Below are positions 1-12,410 of a stretch of 64,000 bases of DNA, in pieces. The notes under the pieces were generated by a model that did not search any database, was not told the DNA's origin, and saw only the letters and a list, made by a program, of their open reading frames with translations. Numbering within the stretch: the first letter of the stretch is position 1; each line of letters opens with the position of its first letter. The stretch lies in assembly GCA_039654915.1 (NCBI GenBank), contig CM077593.1, forward strand, positions 56,240,501-56,304,500, read 5' to 3'. Position numbers and translations under genes: made by a program. Source of the DNA: Aquilaria yunnanensis. Taxonomy: Eukaryota > Streptophyta > Magnoliopsida > Malvales > Thymelaeaceae.

Positions 1-36
1 GACTCTTACACTGCATATTTACTATTGTAGATAACC

Positions 37-3000
37 ATGGCACAAAGCACATCAACACTTTCATTACGATCGATCCTTGAGAAGGAAAAACTGAATGGGA
101 CCGACTTTCTCAAATGGTACAGAAACTTAAGGATAGTCCTCAAGCAAGAGAGAAAGGCTTATGTCCTAGAGCAGCCCATTTCGAATGAGCTTGCTGCCAC
201 TGCTCCAAGAGCTGAAAGGTATGTTCACAAGAGGGATTCTGATGATGCTTTGGATGTTGCATGCCTCATGCTTATTAACATCGAATCTGAGCTTCAGAAG
301 CAACATGAAAACATGGGGGCGTTCGATATGATCGAGCATCCCAAAATGCTTTTCCAAGAGCAAGCTAGGCATGAGAGGTTTGAGACCTCTAAGGCATTGT
401 TTCAGTGCAAAATGTCTGAGGGAAGTCCCATTGGTCCTCATGTGCTCAAGATGATTGGGTACATTGAGAATCTTGAGAGTTTGGGATTTGCTCTTCAGAA
501 AGAGTTGGCTGTTGATGCAGTCTTAAAATTGTTGCCTGAAAGCTACAGTCAGTTCTTCATGAACTATAACATGAATGACCTTTACAAGTCCCTCCCTGAA
601 TTGCTCAACATGTTGAGAACTGCTGAGCCAAACCTTAAGAAGGCTAAGCCCATTTTGATGGTTCAAAAGGGCAAGGGAAAGGGAAAAGCCAACAAGGAGA
701 AGGATAAAGCTAATGGAATGTCTAATGCCAATTCTTCTTCAGCTGCACTGAAACCAAAGGGTGGTGTGGCAAAGGAAGGGGATTGCTTCCATTGTAAGCA
801 ACCTGGACACTGGAAGCGCAACTACAAGCTCTATCCTGAAGAACTTGATAAGGAAAAGGGAAGTAAGACTTTCACTTCAGGTATTTTTGTTATAGAGGCT
901 AACCTTTCTACTTCCTCATCTTGGGTATTGGATACTGGATGTGGATCTCACATTTGTACAAATGTGCAGGATCTAAGTAGAAGTAGAAGATTGGCCTAGG
1001 GTGAAGTGGACCTACGTGTTGGAAATGGAGCAAGGGTTGCCGCCTTAGCCATAGGGACTTATGTTCTCACTTTACCTAGTGGATTAGTTTTAGAATTAGA
1101 CAACTGCTACTTTGTGCCTACTATTAGTAGAAATTTGATTTCTATTTCTTGTTTGCACAAGAAAGGTTTTTCATTTATAATAAAGGACAAATGTTGTTCT
1201 ATTTATTTCAATGTTATCTTTTTTGGCAGTACTCAACTTAGCAATGGGTTGTATGTTCTAGACCTCGAAGATCCAATATATAATGTGAATACCAAGAAGG
1301 TCAGATTAAATGATTCGAACCCGACCTATCTCTGGCATTGTCACTTGTGCCATATAAACAAGACCCGCATATCCAAGCTCCATAAGGATGGACTGTTGGA
1401 CTCATTTGATTTTGAATCATATGAGACATGTGAGTCATGTTTGTTGGGCAAGATGACCAAAGCCCCATTCACAAGGCAAATTGAAAGGGCTAATGACTTA
1501 CTAGGACTCATACATAGTGATGTATGTGGCCCTTTGTCTACATATGCTAGAGGAGGTTTTCAATACTTCATTACTTTCACTGATGACTTCAGTAGATATG
1601 GCTATGTGTATCTTATGAGACACAAGTCAGAATCCTTTGAAAAGTTCAAAGAATTCAAGAATGAAGTAGAGAATCAACTCGAGAAAAGTATCAAAGTGCT
1701 ACGATCAGATCGAGGTGGAGAGTACTTGGATCGAGAATTCCTTGACTCTCTGAAGGAGAGTGGTATAGTATCACAACTCACTCGACTAGGTATACCTCAA
1801 TGGAATGGTGTATCTGAAAGGAGAAATCAAACTTTGTTAGACATGGTTCGCTCTATAATGAGTCAAGCTGACCTTCCAAACTCCTTTTGGGGGCATGCTC
1901 TAGAGACAGCTGCTTTTACACTAAACCGAGTTCCATCTAAATCGGTTCAAAAGACACCATATGAGATATGGAGTGGGAGGCGTCCCAATTTGTCTTTCAT
2001 GAAGATTTGGGGCTGTGACGATTATGTGAAATGTCAATCCTCTGACAAACTAGGGCCCAAATCTCAAAAATGCCTTTTTGTTGGGTATCCCAAACAAACA
2101 AAGGGTTATTATTTCTACAATCTTTCTGAGCAAAAAGTGTTTATTGCTCAAACAGGTGTCTTTTTAGAGAAAAAGTTTATCTCTAAAGGAACTAGTGGGA
2201 GGAAAGTACAACTTGAAGAAATTCAAGAACAACAAGGGGACATCAAACCTGAAATGGAACCTGAACAGACACCACAAGACGTTGGGGTTCAAAAGTCTAT
2301 TCCTGTAGCACAGAGCCCATGTAGGTCTGGTAGGATTTAGCGTGAGCCTGAGAGATATGGATTTCTTGTGACTCACATTGGTGATGTGATGCTCATGGAT
2401 CAGGATGAGCCCACAACCTACCAACAAGCTATGTCGGGGCCTGACTCTGAGAAATGGCTAGTGGCCATGAAATCCGAGATGGAATCCATGTATGAAAACC
2501 AAGTATGGACTTTGGTTGACCCACCTAAAGGGGTGAAACCCATAGGGTGCAGATGGGTTTTCAAGAAGAAAACTGACATGGATTGTAATGTGATTACCTT
2601 TAAGGGACGATTGGTTGCAAAAGGTTTTAAGCAAATTCATGGTATTGACTATGATGAAACTTTTTCACCAGTTGCTATGCTTAGATCCATCTAAATTTTT
2701 TTCGCTATTGCTGCACACTATGATTATGAGATATGGCAAATGGATGTCAAAACTGCATTCCTAAATGGAAAGCTACTTGAGGATGTGTACATGACACAAC
2801 TTGAGGGTTTTGTCACTCCTGAGAATGCCAATAAAGTGTGCAAGTTGCAAAGGTCTATTTATGGACTGAAGCAAGCTTCTCAAAGTTGGAATCTTCATTT
2901 TGATGAAGCAATCAAAGAGTTTGGTTTTATTAAAAATGAAGATGAACCGTGTGTCTACAAGAAGGTTAGTGGGAGCACTATTGTCTTCTTGGTGTTGTAT

Positions 3001-3195
3001 GTAGATGACATACTACTCATCGGGAATGACATTCCTGAGCTACAGTCTCTAAAGACTTAGCTAGGGAAATTTTTCTCTATGAAGGACTTGGGTGAAGCAG
3101 CCTATGTGTTAGGCATCAGGATCTATAGAGATAGATCTAGAAAGCTTCTTGGCCTAAGCCAAAGTTCATACATTGACAAGGTGCTAAAAAGGTTT
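37..3195 (+). pseudogene. copia-1 gag-pol, 5' part (gag, protease, integrase, start of RT)
   Basis: The start ATG at 37 matches copia-4, and one frame runs to the D insertion. Gag covers about codons 1-260. The zinc knuckle near 784-826 has its last Cys replaced by Tyr. The protease DTG lies near 928. The integrase has an H-x3-H/C-x2-C pre-integrase zinc site near 1330-1440, then HSDVCGP and RSDRGGEY. The RT YVDD motif near 2998 is intact. Four in-frame stops interrupt it: TAG 997-999, TAG 2338-2340, TAA 2692-2694 and TAG 3058-3060. Compared with copia-4 these are almost all C-to-T or G-to-A changes, and no frameshift is apparent. It would encode capsid protein and replication enzymes but is not translatable as a whole. 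Confidence 0.92.
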
Positions 3196-5562
3196 TGTCA
3201 CACCCCACACCGGCCCTAACCTGTGCACTCTCAGTGCCACTCACCTTTCTACCCAAAGTTATTAACTACCTTTTTAGTTAAGCTATTAATTGATAGGTAG
3301 TTTTAAGTCTTATTTTCTTAAGCTGGGAGCTGGGGGCTGGGAGGTGCCCCAGGAGGCTTATGAGTTATTTAGAGCAATTACCTGCAGCTTAAGTAGGGCC
3401 CAACCACTAAATTGCAACACAAGGCAAGGCTGTAAATCAATAACTTGCAATACAAGCAAGGCATACACTTAATCAACTAAGTGTCTAGGATGTGTGCTCA
3501 TCAAGTGTGCTACTTTCCTGAATGACAACCAAGAAGCCCACATCTTTGTAGTTTTGAAAATCAAGGTTTCCATGCACATGTATATTCGGCCAAACAAAAT
3601 ATCTCAAGAGATTTCTTACATGAACACATAACCATAAGTTCATAGACTTAACATAAGTTGGCCCAAAAGCATCCCATATATGTACATACAAAACCACGTA
3701 CAATCCAGCTACATACATACACAAAATAGCCTAAGTACAAGCATCACTAGCTTGGAAACATACCAAGGATGCTACAAGTCCAAAATAGCCAAGGTTAAGT
3801 TTTACAAGCTAAGTTTCCCTAGTCCCCAAGAAGATACCTAAGTGTGCAATACAGCAGTACACACTGAGGCACCAACCCAATGACCATATTCATGGTCATG
3901 AAAGTAAAAACTACAATCAGAGCCATAGTCCACACATCCATCCTACACCTAGACGTGTCCCACAAACTACACAAGCCTGCAAAACTTAAAAAATAAGTTT
4001 TGGCCTTAACCCATAAGACTTGTAATGCAAGTAATCAAGCCAAGATTGAGTTGGCACATACCTTGAGCAATAAGTGTACTACCTAGTACACAAATAAGCT
4101 ACTCAAGCAAACTACTCAAGCTGTATATCTTTTCCTGAAACAAAAATATATGGGCAATGAGTAACAATTATTCAGTAGGGATTGACAAACGACCATATAA
4201 GGTCTATTTAGTTAAGTCCAAGACTTAACCTCCTCAAGCTTGCCTATCCTGCAAGAAAGACAAGAAAACACCAAGATACAAGGCATATAATACATATTCA
4301 ATATTAACCGAGACATATATATATATAAGCTTAAACACTATCTACATTGGGTTAGCACGTAAAAACAAATCAAACAAGCACACAACTCATGCACACACAC
4401 AATGTTCATTCAGTTAAAATATTCACCCGAATGAATTATTCAGTCGGTTGAAAATATTTCACTCGAATGAAATAATCACTCAGTTGAAATCCACTAGCAA
4501 GCACAACATCAAATCCCTGCACTTCAAGCCTTCCAATTCCCCTTCAATCCACTAGAGCTCCAAGTTCACATCACTAGTAAGTTGGCCTAACTTACTAAGA
4601 ACTTTACGTGCTTGCCATTAAACCTTGACTAGCTAGCCAATTAACATAAAACTGAATCTCCTCAATATGCCCATCTAGCAAACTAAGATCATATAGCAAT
4701 ATATAAGCATCACTTAGCTACCATTATTACTTGATCATGGAAAAAGTACCAAGAATTCAAGTAAACGTGAAACCCTACCTCAATTCAAAAGCTTGAGTTC
4801 TCGGTTGCTTGAGTATCTAAGGTCAAAATCAACTAAGTTACCTAACACAACAAGGCCTTCAATTAGCTATCATAGTCACTTGATCATGGAGATTTACCAA
4901 GAAAACAAGTGAGCTTATGAAGCTATACCTCTAATTTGAGCTTGAGCGCTCTCGGCCAAACCTTGTTTCTCCAATTTCAAGCTCTAAACTTGAAACTCAA
5001 GGTCGCCTACCACAAAATTGAGGAATCGAAGCTTCATTTTGCTTCCAATCTTCAATTCATCAACATTCCAACATGAACTCGGCAGCAACGCATTTGAGCT
5101 CTTAAGAACACGCCAAACTTGGTTAAACCGAGACTAAGGGGTAATGAGTATCAAGTTTTAAGTGGAAGCATGCAATTTTCGGTTTTAAGCCACGTGTCCC
5201 ATAATTTGGCCTTAAGGCTCCACTTTGCCTTGCACTAATTTGCATGGTGCCATTAACCCTTAAATGCTTCATTGTTTCACTAATAGCACTCATATATGGT
5301 ACAATTTACTCCTTAACGTTACTTCACGCTGTTAGTAACATAAACGTTCTCCATGTGCAACATTTCATCCGAGTGATCAAAGTTCATCCAAATGAATGTG
5401 TGTTTCACCTGAATGAAGATATTTCACCCAAAGGTATGTGTACTTCACTCGAGTGAATATTGTTCACTCGAATGAAAATGTATTCCATGACCTTTTATCA
5501 AGTCCCTCAGATTTTCCCATACATTCTTGGCCTGGGCCAAGTCCTGAGGGATGGTCCTAACA
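3196..5562 (-). mobile_element. Solo LTR 'D', probably Ty3/gypsy chromovirus (Del/Tekay-like)
   Basis: A 2367-bp block runs from TGTCACACCCC to GGTCCTAACA and is flanked by the exact 5-bp duplication GGTTT (3191-3195 and 5563-5567). Removing it and one TSD copy rejoins copia-1 pol. There is no PBS, PPT or coding sequence inside, so it is a solo LTR. Read on the minus strand it starts TGTTAGGACC and ends in GGGGTGTGACA, the usual LTR end in Del/Tekay-type elements. The minus orientation and family are therefore inferences. It holds two clusters of palindromic TTCACTCGAATGAA-like units and a short (AT)n run near 4312-4327. Confidence 0.85.
4400..5480. repeat. Two clusters of palindromic TTCACTCGAATGAA-type units in LTR D
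   Basis: About five units lie between 4405 and 4490 and about six between 5365 and 5475. They are variants of TTCAC(T/C)CGAATGAA spaced roughly 17-20 bp apart. One unit, 5444-5457, is the perfect 14-bp palindrome TTCACTCGAGTGAA. They lie inside the LTR, and the second cluster is near the LTR start if the element reads on the minus strand. The function is unknown; an enhancer-like role is only a guess. Confidence 0.7.
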
Positions 5563-6431
5563 GGTTTAGCATGCAAGATTCCAAGAAAGGATTCTTGCCT
5601 ATGTCACATGGTATAACTCTTTCTAGATCTCAGTGTCGAAGTACACCCAAGGAGAGAGAGTGTATGAGTAAGATTCCATATGCCTCAGCAATTGGATCTA
5701 TCATGTATGCCATGACATGTACTTTTCCCAATGTCTCATATGCCTTAAGCATGACAAGTAGGTACCAATCGAACCCTGGTGAGAGTCACTAGACAGCTGT
5801 TAAGAACATCTTTAAGTACTTACGAAGGACTAAGGATGCATTCTTGGTCTTTGGAGGTGAAGATGAGCTCGTTGTAAGGGGTTACACCGATGCAAGTTTC
5901 CAATCGGATAAGGATGATTTTAGATCGCAATCTGGTTATGTGTTTTGTATTGGTGGTGGTGCTATGAGCTAGAAGAGTTCAAAGCAAGAGACAGTAGCTG
6001 ACTCTACAACAGAATCTGAGTACATTGCCGCCTCTAGTGCTGCAAACGAGGCAGTTTGGATCAAGAAGTTCATCACTGAACTTGGAGTGGTTCCAAGCAC
6101 TGCCAACACAATAGAGCTCAATTGTGACAACAATAGAGCAATCGCACAGGCTAAGGAACCTCGATCTCACCAGCGATCCAAACACATACTCCGACGCTAT
6201 CATCTCATCAGGGAGATCATCGAGAGGGGTGATGTAAGGATATGCAGGACTTTGACAGAAAGCAACATTGTTGATCCACTGACAAAGCCACTTACACAGC
6301 AAAAGCATGATAGTCATTCTAGGTCCATCGGTATTAGATACATGGGTGATTGGCTTTTAGTGCAAGTGGGAGATTGTTATTGTTGTGCCCAAAAAGCCAA
6401 TCATGATATAATTGTATTTGTTGCACATTGA
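5563..6431 (+). pseudogene. copia-1 pol, 3' part (end of RT and RNase H)
   Basis: This resumes the pol frame after the D insertion. The RNase H signatures are GYTDASF near 5880, TTESEYIAA near 6007 and the CDNN motif near 6123. Stops are TAG at 5790-5792 and TAG at 5970-5972, both at a Trp codon (TGG) in copia-4. In copia-3 and copia-4 the pol stop is the TAG at LTR bases 4-6; here the LTR begins TGTTAT, so the frame runs on into the LTR to a TGA at 6429-6431. RNase H would remove the RNA strand during reverse transcription. It is inactive as it stands. Confidence 0.9.
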
Positions 6432-7797
6432 GTCATGATATTTTATTAAGGCATTAATCCAGCAATTATGTTTGTTGTTTTGTTTCTTCGTAACGTAATA
6501 AACATAATTGTAACCGTAGAATAATGAAATTAAATTCTCAAATGTCCCTGGTCTACTATTATTGTGGAGCAGGTTGCAATAATACATAATGACTAGCATA
6601 TGTGGAGACTAATATGAGATATGTAGTCTACATATGGGTACAAGTTGGAGAACTTGTGTACTGGACAGACCCACCATGACAACACTACATGGATCGTTAT
6701 ATGAGTGTCATAAGTGATTTTCTTAGTGATCATGGTATATGTAGTCCTTCGACCTAAGATCATCAAGGTTCCCTACATATGAGTCACATACTTTGATACT
6801 TTCCTTTGTTGCTCATAACTGAGTAAACTTGAAGCAGGTCATTGGGTATGCCACATATCATGCGGAGGGATTTGTATGATCAAGATGGGATTTATCCCTC
6901 CTATGTAACGGGAGTGATATCTTCAGGCCCCTTGATAGAGTGAGACTTAGAAAAATGCATGGCCATGCTCGGATGAGTTGATATACGATATCAATGTCAT
7001 CAGTTTTAGTTGGTCTACTCGGTAATCAAGAAACCAAAGATTGAGCTATACGAGAGTGACACATTCCATGTCTCGTGCTTAGTTTTGATATCTTGGACAA
7101 AGGGACAATAGCATATATCGGTGATGATCATAAAGGCTTAGTCGAATCACCGACAATCTTGTCACTTGGGTAGCAATGATGTGTTGCTAGACACCGCTCA
7201 TTGCTTATAATCATAAATGTCATTTATGATCATTGCCAACATGGTAAGAGCCTATTGGGTCGCACACATAGAGCTATTTGGATCATTAGAGTGCATGGGC
7301 TAATTATTTGGGTTATGGTTTCACTTTAATTTCATATTAATAATGGGCCCAATAGTTGAGCGATTATTAAGCCCAAAATTAAAGCCTAATTGGATTAGGG
7401 CTTTGAAACCCATTAGACCTAGAAGTTGAGTCTCACTATAAATACCATTTTTAGTGAGAAATTCATAGGTCTCCTTGCCCTAGCCTTCCAAAAGGACAGT
7501 CGCACTCTTCTTTTGCAATTCCTTGGAGGACGCAAGATAGCACTGCGAGCGTAAGAGAAACGCATCTGCTGGGACGCAGTGGAAGCGTGGTGATCCCCAG
7601 AGGTTCGTGTGGATACCATAGAGAGCTTGAGCACGTCAACTGTTCAGGTTTTGTGATTTGACTCTAGAGTTGAGTGAGAGACCTCAACCGAAAATTAGGT
7701 ATGAAAATTTTTTAACACCCAGTTTACCCCGTTTCAGTTGGATCCTGGAGGGTTTTGGTTAAATTCCGCTGTGCTGTGTGGCTCCCGAAACCCAACA
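6375..7797 (+). repeat. copia-1 3' LTR
   Basis: A 1423-bp LTR starting TGTTAT and ending CCAACA, preceded by the purine-rich PPT AAGTGGGAGAT. The TATA box TATAAATA is at 7437-7444. It is collinear with the other copia LTRs in the window. A mutation in its first six bases (TAG to TAT) removes the pol stop codon normally supplied by the LTR. Confidence 0.92.
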
Positions 7798-8581
7798 AAT
7801 CTACTCAATAATAAAGAAACCATAGATTGGGCTATATGAGAGTGACACATTCCATGTCTCATGCTTAATCTTGATATCTTAGACAAAGGGGCAATGGCAT
7901 ATATAGATAATGATCATAAAGGTTTAGTCGAATCACCAACAATCTTATCACTTGGGTAGCAATGATGTGTTGCTGGACACCGCTCATTGCTTATAATCAT
8001 AAATGTGATTTATGATTATTGACAATATGGTAAGAGCCTATTGGGTCGCACACATAAAGCCTGTTTGGATTATTTGAGTGCATGGGCTAATTTATTTGGG
8101 TTATGTTTGATGATAATTTTGTGTTAATAATTGGTCTAAAAGTTGAGCCATTATTAAGCCCAAAATTAAACCTAATTGGATTAGGCATTTGAAACCCATT
8201 AGGCTTGGAAGTTGAGTCTCACTATAAATACATCATATAGTGAGAAATGTGCAGCTTTGCCCTAGCCTCCCAAAAATGACAAATGCACTCTTCTCTTGCT
8301 ATTCCTTGAAGGATGCAAGCTAGTACTACAAGCACAAAGAGAAATGCATCTACCGGGACGTAATGGAGGTGTGATGATCCCGAGAGGCTCGTGTGGATAC
8401 CATAGAGAGCTTGAACATGTCAACTATTTAGGTTTTTGTGATTTGACTCAATGGTTGGGTGAAAAATCTCAACCAAAATTAGGTATGAAAATTTTGAGCA
8501 CCCGGTTTACCCCGTTTCACTTGGATCCTGGAGCATGTTGGTTATATTCCACTGTGCTTGTTTGGCTCCCAAAACCCTTCA
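7798..8581 (+). repeat. copia-2 5' LTR, 3' part only
   Basis: This matches the LTR from about position 630 to the end, including the TATAAATA box near 8223-8230. The missing first part is expected left of the window, separated by copia-1. It is followed directly by a PBS. Confidence 0.88.
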
Positions 8582-8582
8582 G

Positions 8583-8594
8583 TGACATCAGAGC
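8583..8594 (+). other. copia-2 primer-binding site (decayed)
   Basis: TGACATCAGAGC, one base after the LTR end, differs at two positions from TGGTATCAGAGC, the plant PBS complementary to initiator-Met tRNA that is intact in copia-4 and copia-5. Confidence 0.8.
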
Positions 8595-9681
8595 TACTGG
8601 TGAAACCCTAAATAGGTATTGAATGTTGAATCGCATGATATTGTGTGTTCGGCTGCTTTCGGTCATGATTAATTAAATTGATTCATGATGCATAAAACCA
8701 AAACTTGTAATGAATATATGAGATATATGAAGAAACAACATGAATTGGTCAATAAGATTAACCCTAGATTAACCGGAACCATTCTTGCTATAGTTGCAAA
8801 ACCCTAGCTTGGATCAGATTAGGGCTTTCGGGCACCGAGAGTAGAGTACTTTTGGTGGCTCAAATGGAGGTGGTCTCGGGTGCCTAGTTGCTCAAAGTAG
8901 AAGATCTTGGGCAACATAATGGTAAGACAATTAATAATAATTGTAACACATCACCCGTTGACCGACCAATAGACCGTCGTATGCAAAGCGCCACATTAAT
9001 AAAAACTGATTAATCAACGTGCGTTAATTGGCATGCATTTTTGTTGAAAGAGATTTGACATGTTATGTTGATTGGTGGTTGTAGCATGGTGCATGGTTAT
9101 AGCCCTTGTCGGTTGAACTTGTAAATACGGCCTGTGAGTATGCCTTATTGTTGCTATTCTAATTATACATTCCCTTCTCACCTTACTCCCATCGAATCTA
9201 ATTCAAGGTTCCTATTACTGATGTAATTGTACATTATGGGATCATCCAAGGTGGTGTGTCCAATCAGGTAACAATGAAAGGGCAACCAAGCAAGGAGGAG
9301 AAGGAGCTTGTGATGACCCTTTTCTTTTCTTAGGCTTTTATGATATTCTCATTAGCTTGAGAATATCGCATAGTTTGGGCTATAACCATGTCATGTTTAC
9401 TTTGCTGTTAGCATGGGATACATTTTTATATTTTTTTGTGATGCAAGTATAACACAACTGGAGATAATAATTGGCGAGATCAAAAGGAAAATCCCTCAAA
9501 CCAAATATTAAGTCATTAAATATGATGCCTTCCAAATGTTGGCACTCGTCAAGACTTTGATCAACATTGAGTGGGTTTGCCAAAGCAAAGCAACTATATT
9601 CATTTTGGTAAGATGTGATGGGATAATAGTGATATCCAAAATGCTAACTTTGGGTTTGACTTAACTGAGTTATCCCAATAG

Positions 9682-12069
9682 TGTCACCACCTGACAAGAA
9701 TGAGAGAATTACAAGTGTGTCATAATAGCTAAAAACCATTATATTGTGTAATTCTCACCATAGTTATTGAAGTATGGGGGGTAAAATGCATGATCAACAC
9801 CTCCTTAAAAGTGTTCCAACTTAGTAACTTGGCCCCCAAGAAAAGCCTTAAGGATTGCTTGTTTGTCAAGCAACCTATGGATTTTTTTGTAAGGTTTTGA
9901 AAATTTGGGTACTCAATTGCAAAACTCTCAACAAAGAGACTTGGAGAGTTATGGGAAGGATATGAATGGTATGAAAGTGCTATTGGAGGACCAAATTGCT
10001 CATGGAAGACAAGTTTGGACAAAGGAAACACTAAAGGCATTAAGGACCCAAATGTCCTAGTGTAAAGTGTTCAAGCCTTTGACTTAAGTCAACGGGTGGA
10101 ATTGTGAGGTTATCCCACCATGACGGAGGCAGCCAAGACTTGACAAATAGTAAAAATGTTGGGCACATGTGTACCAATGAGTTTAAGAGAAAGAGACCAT
10201 AATTACTGAAAAGGAAAATGACATAAAGCAAGGTTAAGGTTCTTTAAGTGTGTTTTGTGCCCTTACGCTCATTTAAGGACATTTAATTGGCCAAATCAAT
10301 TATCCCTCTCTCATTTTTTTCCTCCTCTAGCCCAAAAACACAGCCACACTTCCTCCATAGCCACAACACCTTGAAACTTGCAATTGATTGAAATTGAAGG
10401 CAAAAGGAAGCCATTAGAGGCAAACTAGAGCTATTGCTTCGATGCTTCAAGGATCGAGCTTGATTTTTAGCCTACCCACTTTGGTAAGAGTTCTCTTGCT
10501 CTCATGGATTGCTTACTATAATATTCAAGTATCCATGGAGCTAGGGCTAAGCTTGGAGGAAAGCCATGAGCTTGATGAACCAAGCTTGGTGAGGGGAGTG
10601 GATTTATTGAAGATTTTATGACCTAGTGTGGAGTGCACAAAGATGGCAGTGAAATGAGGGTTTTTACAGCCCAAAGTTAGTACTAACTACTATTAAAATC
10701 CTCCTAAGACCAAGAATTAGCTTGAGGAGGGCTGCCATAGTGATTTATTTAAGTTTAGTATATGTTTTATGGACTAATCTATGGTTATTGTTGTTGCTGC
10801 ATTTCATGTGTTTGTTGGTTGTGAATGGCTGCTGCATTTGGTTGCTATATCTTGTATATATGTATTGTGGTTTTTTGTGTTTTAGTGTCATTGGATGCAG
10901 GTTTTAATGAGGATCACATTACCTTAAGAAACTAAGTGCTACCCTTACTAAGTTTCTCAATGAAACTTACTCCCCTGAATTCTGTCATTTCAGGTCCAGC
11001 AGAAAAATCACATTCAAACTAACTTTTGTGGTTTGAGTTTTCATCTGAAATTTCAAGTGCATGAACTTTCATATGTCTAGTGAAGATTTGGAAGGGTTGG
11101 TGATTTTAGGAGCACATCTGGTATTTTAATGGTGGTACTTATTATGTTGTGCAGTAGCTGCCCAGCATCCTGTTCTAGAGTCCATTCTGTCTCAGGCACT
11201 CCTATAACTTAGGGTGTGTATTTAGCTAAGTTAAGACCATTATGTAGTTCATGTATGCATGTACATTTAGTGTATATAAAATGAGACAGGTATGTGAACA
11301 TTTGAGTAATGTTTGGGCTATGTAAGTGATGTGGTGCAAAGCTGCCTAAGTGTGAATGATGGGCTGCTTAATTATAAATTCCATTTTGGCCACATGAAGT
11401 TGTTAAATGCAAGGGAATATAATTCCTATGTGTAATGGACATATATGGGATAGCTTTGGAGGGTTTTCCCCATGTGAATGAAGTGTTTGCACACTTACGA
11501 AATTTTGCACACTTAAAGTTCTATATCTCCCTGTGTAGAAGGAATTTGGAAACTCTAAATTTAGAGCCCTGTATCCAAAGATATGATGTTGCAAATTTGG
11601 CTAAGTTACTGTTCATTTCGTCAGAATTTTGTAACCAACTTCAGAAATTCATAACTTGGTCCATAGATGGGCTATTGATGTAAAACAAAATTCCATGGTT
11701 TTTTCTAAGTGTCTACTTGATAATGGAGCATAGAAAACAAGGGGGTACATGGAAAGAATGATTCATTTTATTAGTGGAAGTTACAAGTGCATGGCTGGTC
11801 ACTAGAACTTAACAAGATTGCCTAATGTGTGGTAGCGAAGATTAAGACTTGTGTTAGTGTTTTCTTTCTTTTCTGCCATGGTGTTCATGAAATGTGAATA
11901 TATGTGTGATGGTTGGACCAATATGCATGTTTTTACATAGTGTCCAAGAGGGCCACTTTGGTATGCACACTAAGTGTACTGTTCTGATGGCCTATAGAAC
12001 ATTACCAATCCTGGGAGTCTAAATGCACAATTTTGGCACCATAATTGGACTACCCTGGAGTTGGTAACA
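9682..12069 (+). mobile_element. Solo LTR B1
   Basis: 2388 bp, TGTCACC...GGTAACA, with the exact TSD AATAG at 9677-9681 and 12070-12074. Removing it restores the copia leader. There is no internal region, PBS or PPT, so it is a solo LTR. It is homologous to B2 (15230-17707), the minus-strand B at 36737-47463 and the more distant B-like LTR at 47687-50117. The superfamily is not shown directly; gypsy is likely from the size and LTR style. Confidence 0.9.
10484..10993 (+). other. Candidate intron in LTR B1
   Basis: GGTAAGAG at the left and CATTTCAG at the right bound 510 bp. The equivalent interval in the other complete B LTRs is 509-513 bp with the same boundary motifs. Splicing is inferred from boundary conservation only. 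Confidence 0.4.
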
Positions 12070-12410
12070 AATAGGATTGGGGACTTAGAGGCATAGGGTT
12101 GGGCTTAAGTTCATGAGATGAGCTTGGACCAGTATTGTTCACCCAACTATCCAAGAGTTGCATGAGATACAATTGGCAAGGAATTGTCTACCTAAATAAC
12201 TGTAACTTGAGAGAAGAGCCAAAGCTGACTTAGGTTATGGTGAAATATGGATCTTGGCCCACTAGAATACCTTAGTACTGAGGTGTTCCAAAATAATATC
12301 GAGGGTTATTATTTTGAATAAAATAGTGGGAGTATCATTTAATAAAAGTCCTTTTTTAATGAATTAAAATGCATGACTTTTACACTGCATATTTACTGTT
12401 GTAGATAACC

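Larger units (their letters stand above)
1..7797 (+). mobile_element. copia-1: Ty1/copia retrotransposon, 5' end outside window
   Basis: The window opens in the last 36 bases of the leader. Gag-pol and a complete 3' LTR (6375-7797) follow. The order gag, protease, integrase, reverse transcriptase, RNase H is diagnostic of Ty1/copia. Solo LTR D interrupts pol at 3196-5562. The 3' LTR abuts LTR sequence of copia-2 beginning at an internal LTR position, so copia-1 most likely inserted into the 5' LTR of copia-2. The left LTR and left TSD lie outside the window. The Tork/Angela-like lineage is inferred from gag and pol wording, not from a tree. Confidence 0.93.
8595..12410 (+). other. copia-2 leader (5' UTR), interrupted by a B solo LTR
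   Basis: It is collinear with the leaders of copia-3, -4 and -5: GATTAATTA..., ...CACTTGTAAATACGGCCTG..., ...GGCTTTTATGATATTCTC... There is no conserved coding frame. The leader proper is 8595-9681 plus 12070-12410; the remainder is solo LTR B1. It ends at the gag ATG at 12411. Confidence 0.8.

Noticed and set aside
997..1006. Programmed stop-codon readthrough between gag and pol
   Set aside because: The stop falls inside the protease, not between gag and protease, and copia-4 has a sense codon there.
3290..3472. 60-codon frame inside LTR D
   Set aside because: No domain, in a noncoding LTR, length expected by chance.
10722..10907. Leucine- and valine-rich 61-codon frame in B1 (also 16286-16474 and 48715-48936) that looks like a membrane peptide
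   Set aside because: The hydrophobic look comes from a T-rich stretch inside the LTR intron-like interval. Starts, ends and frames are not conserved between B copies.
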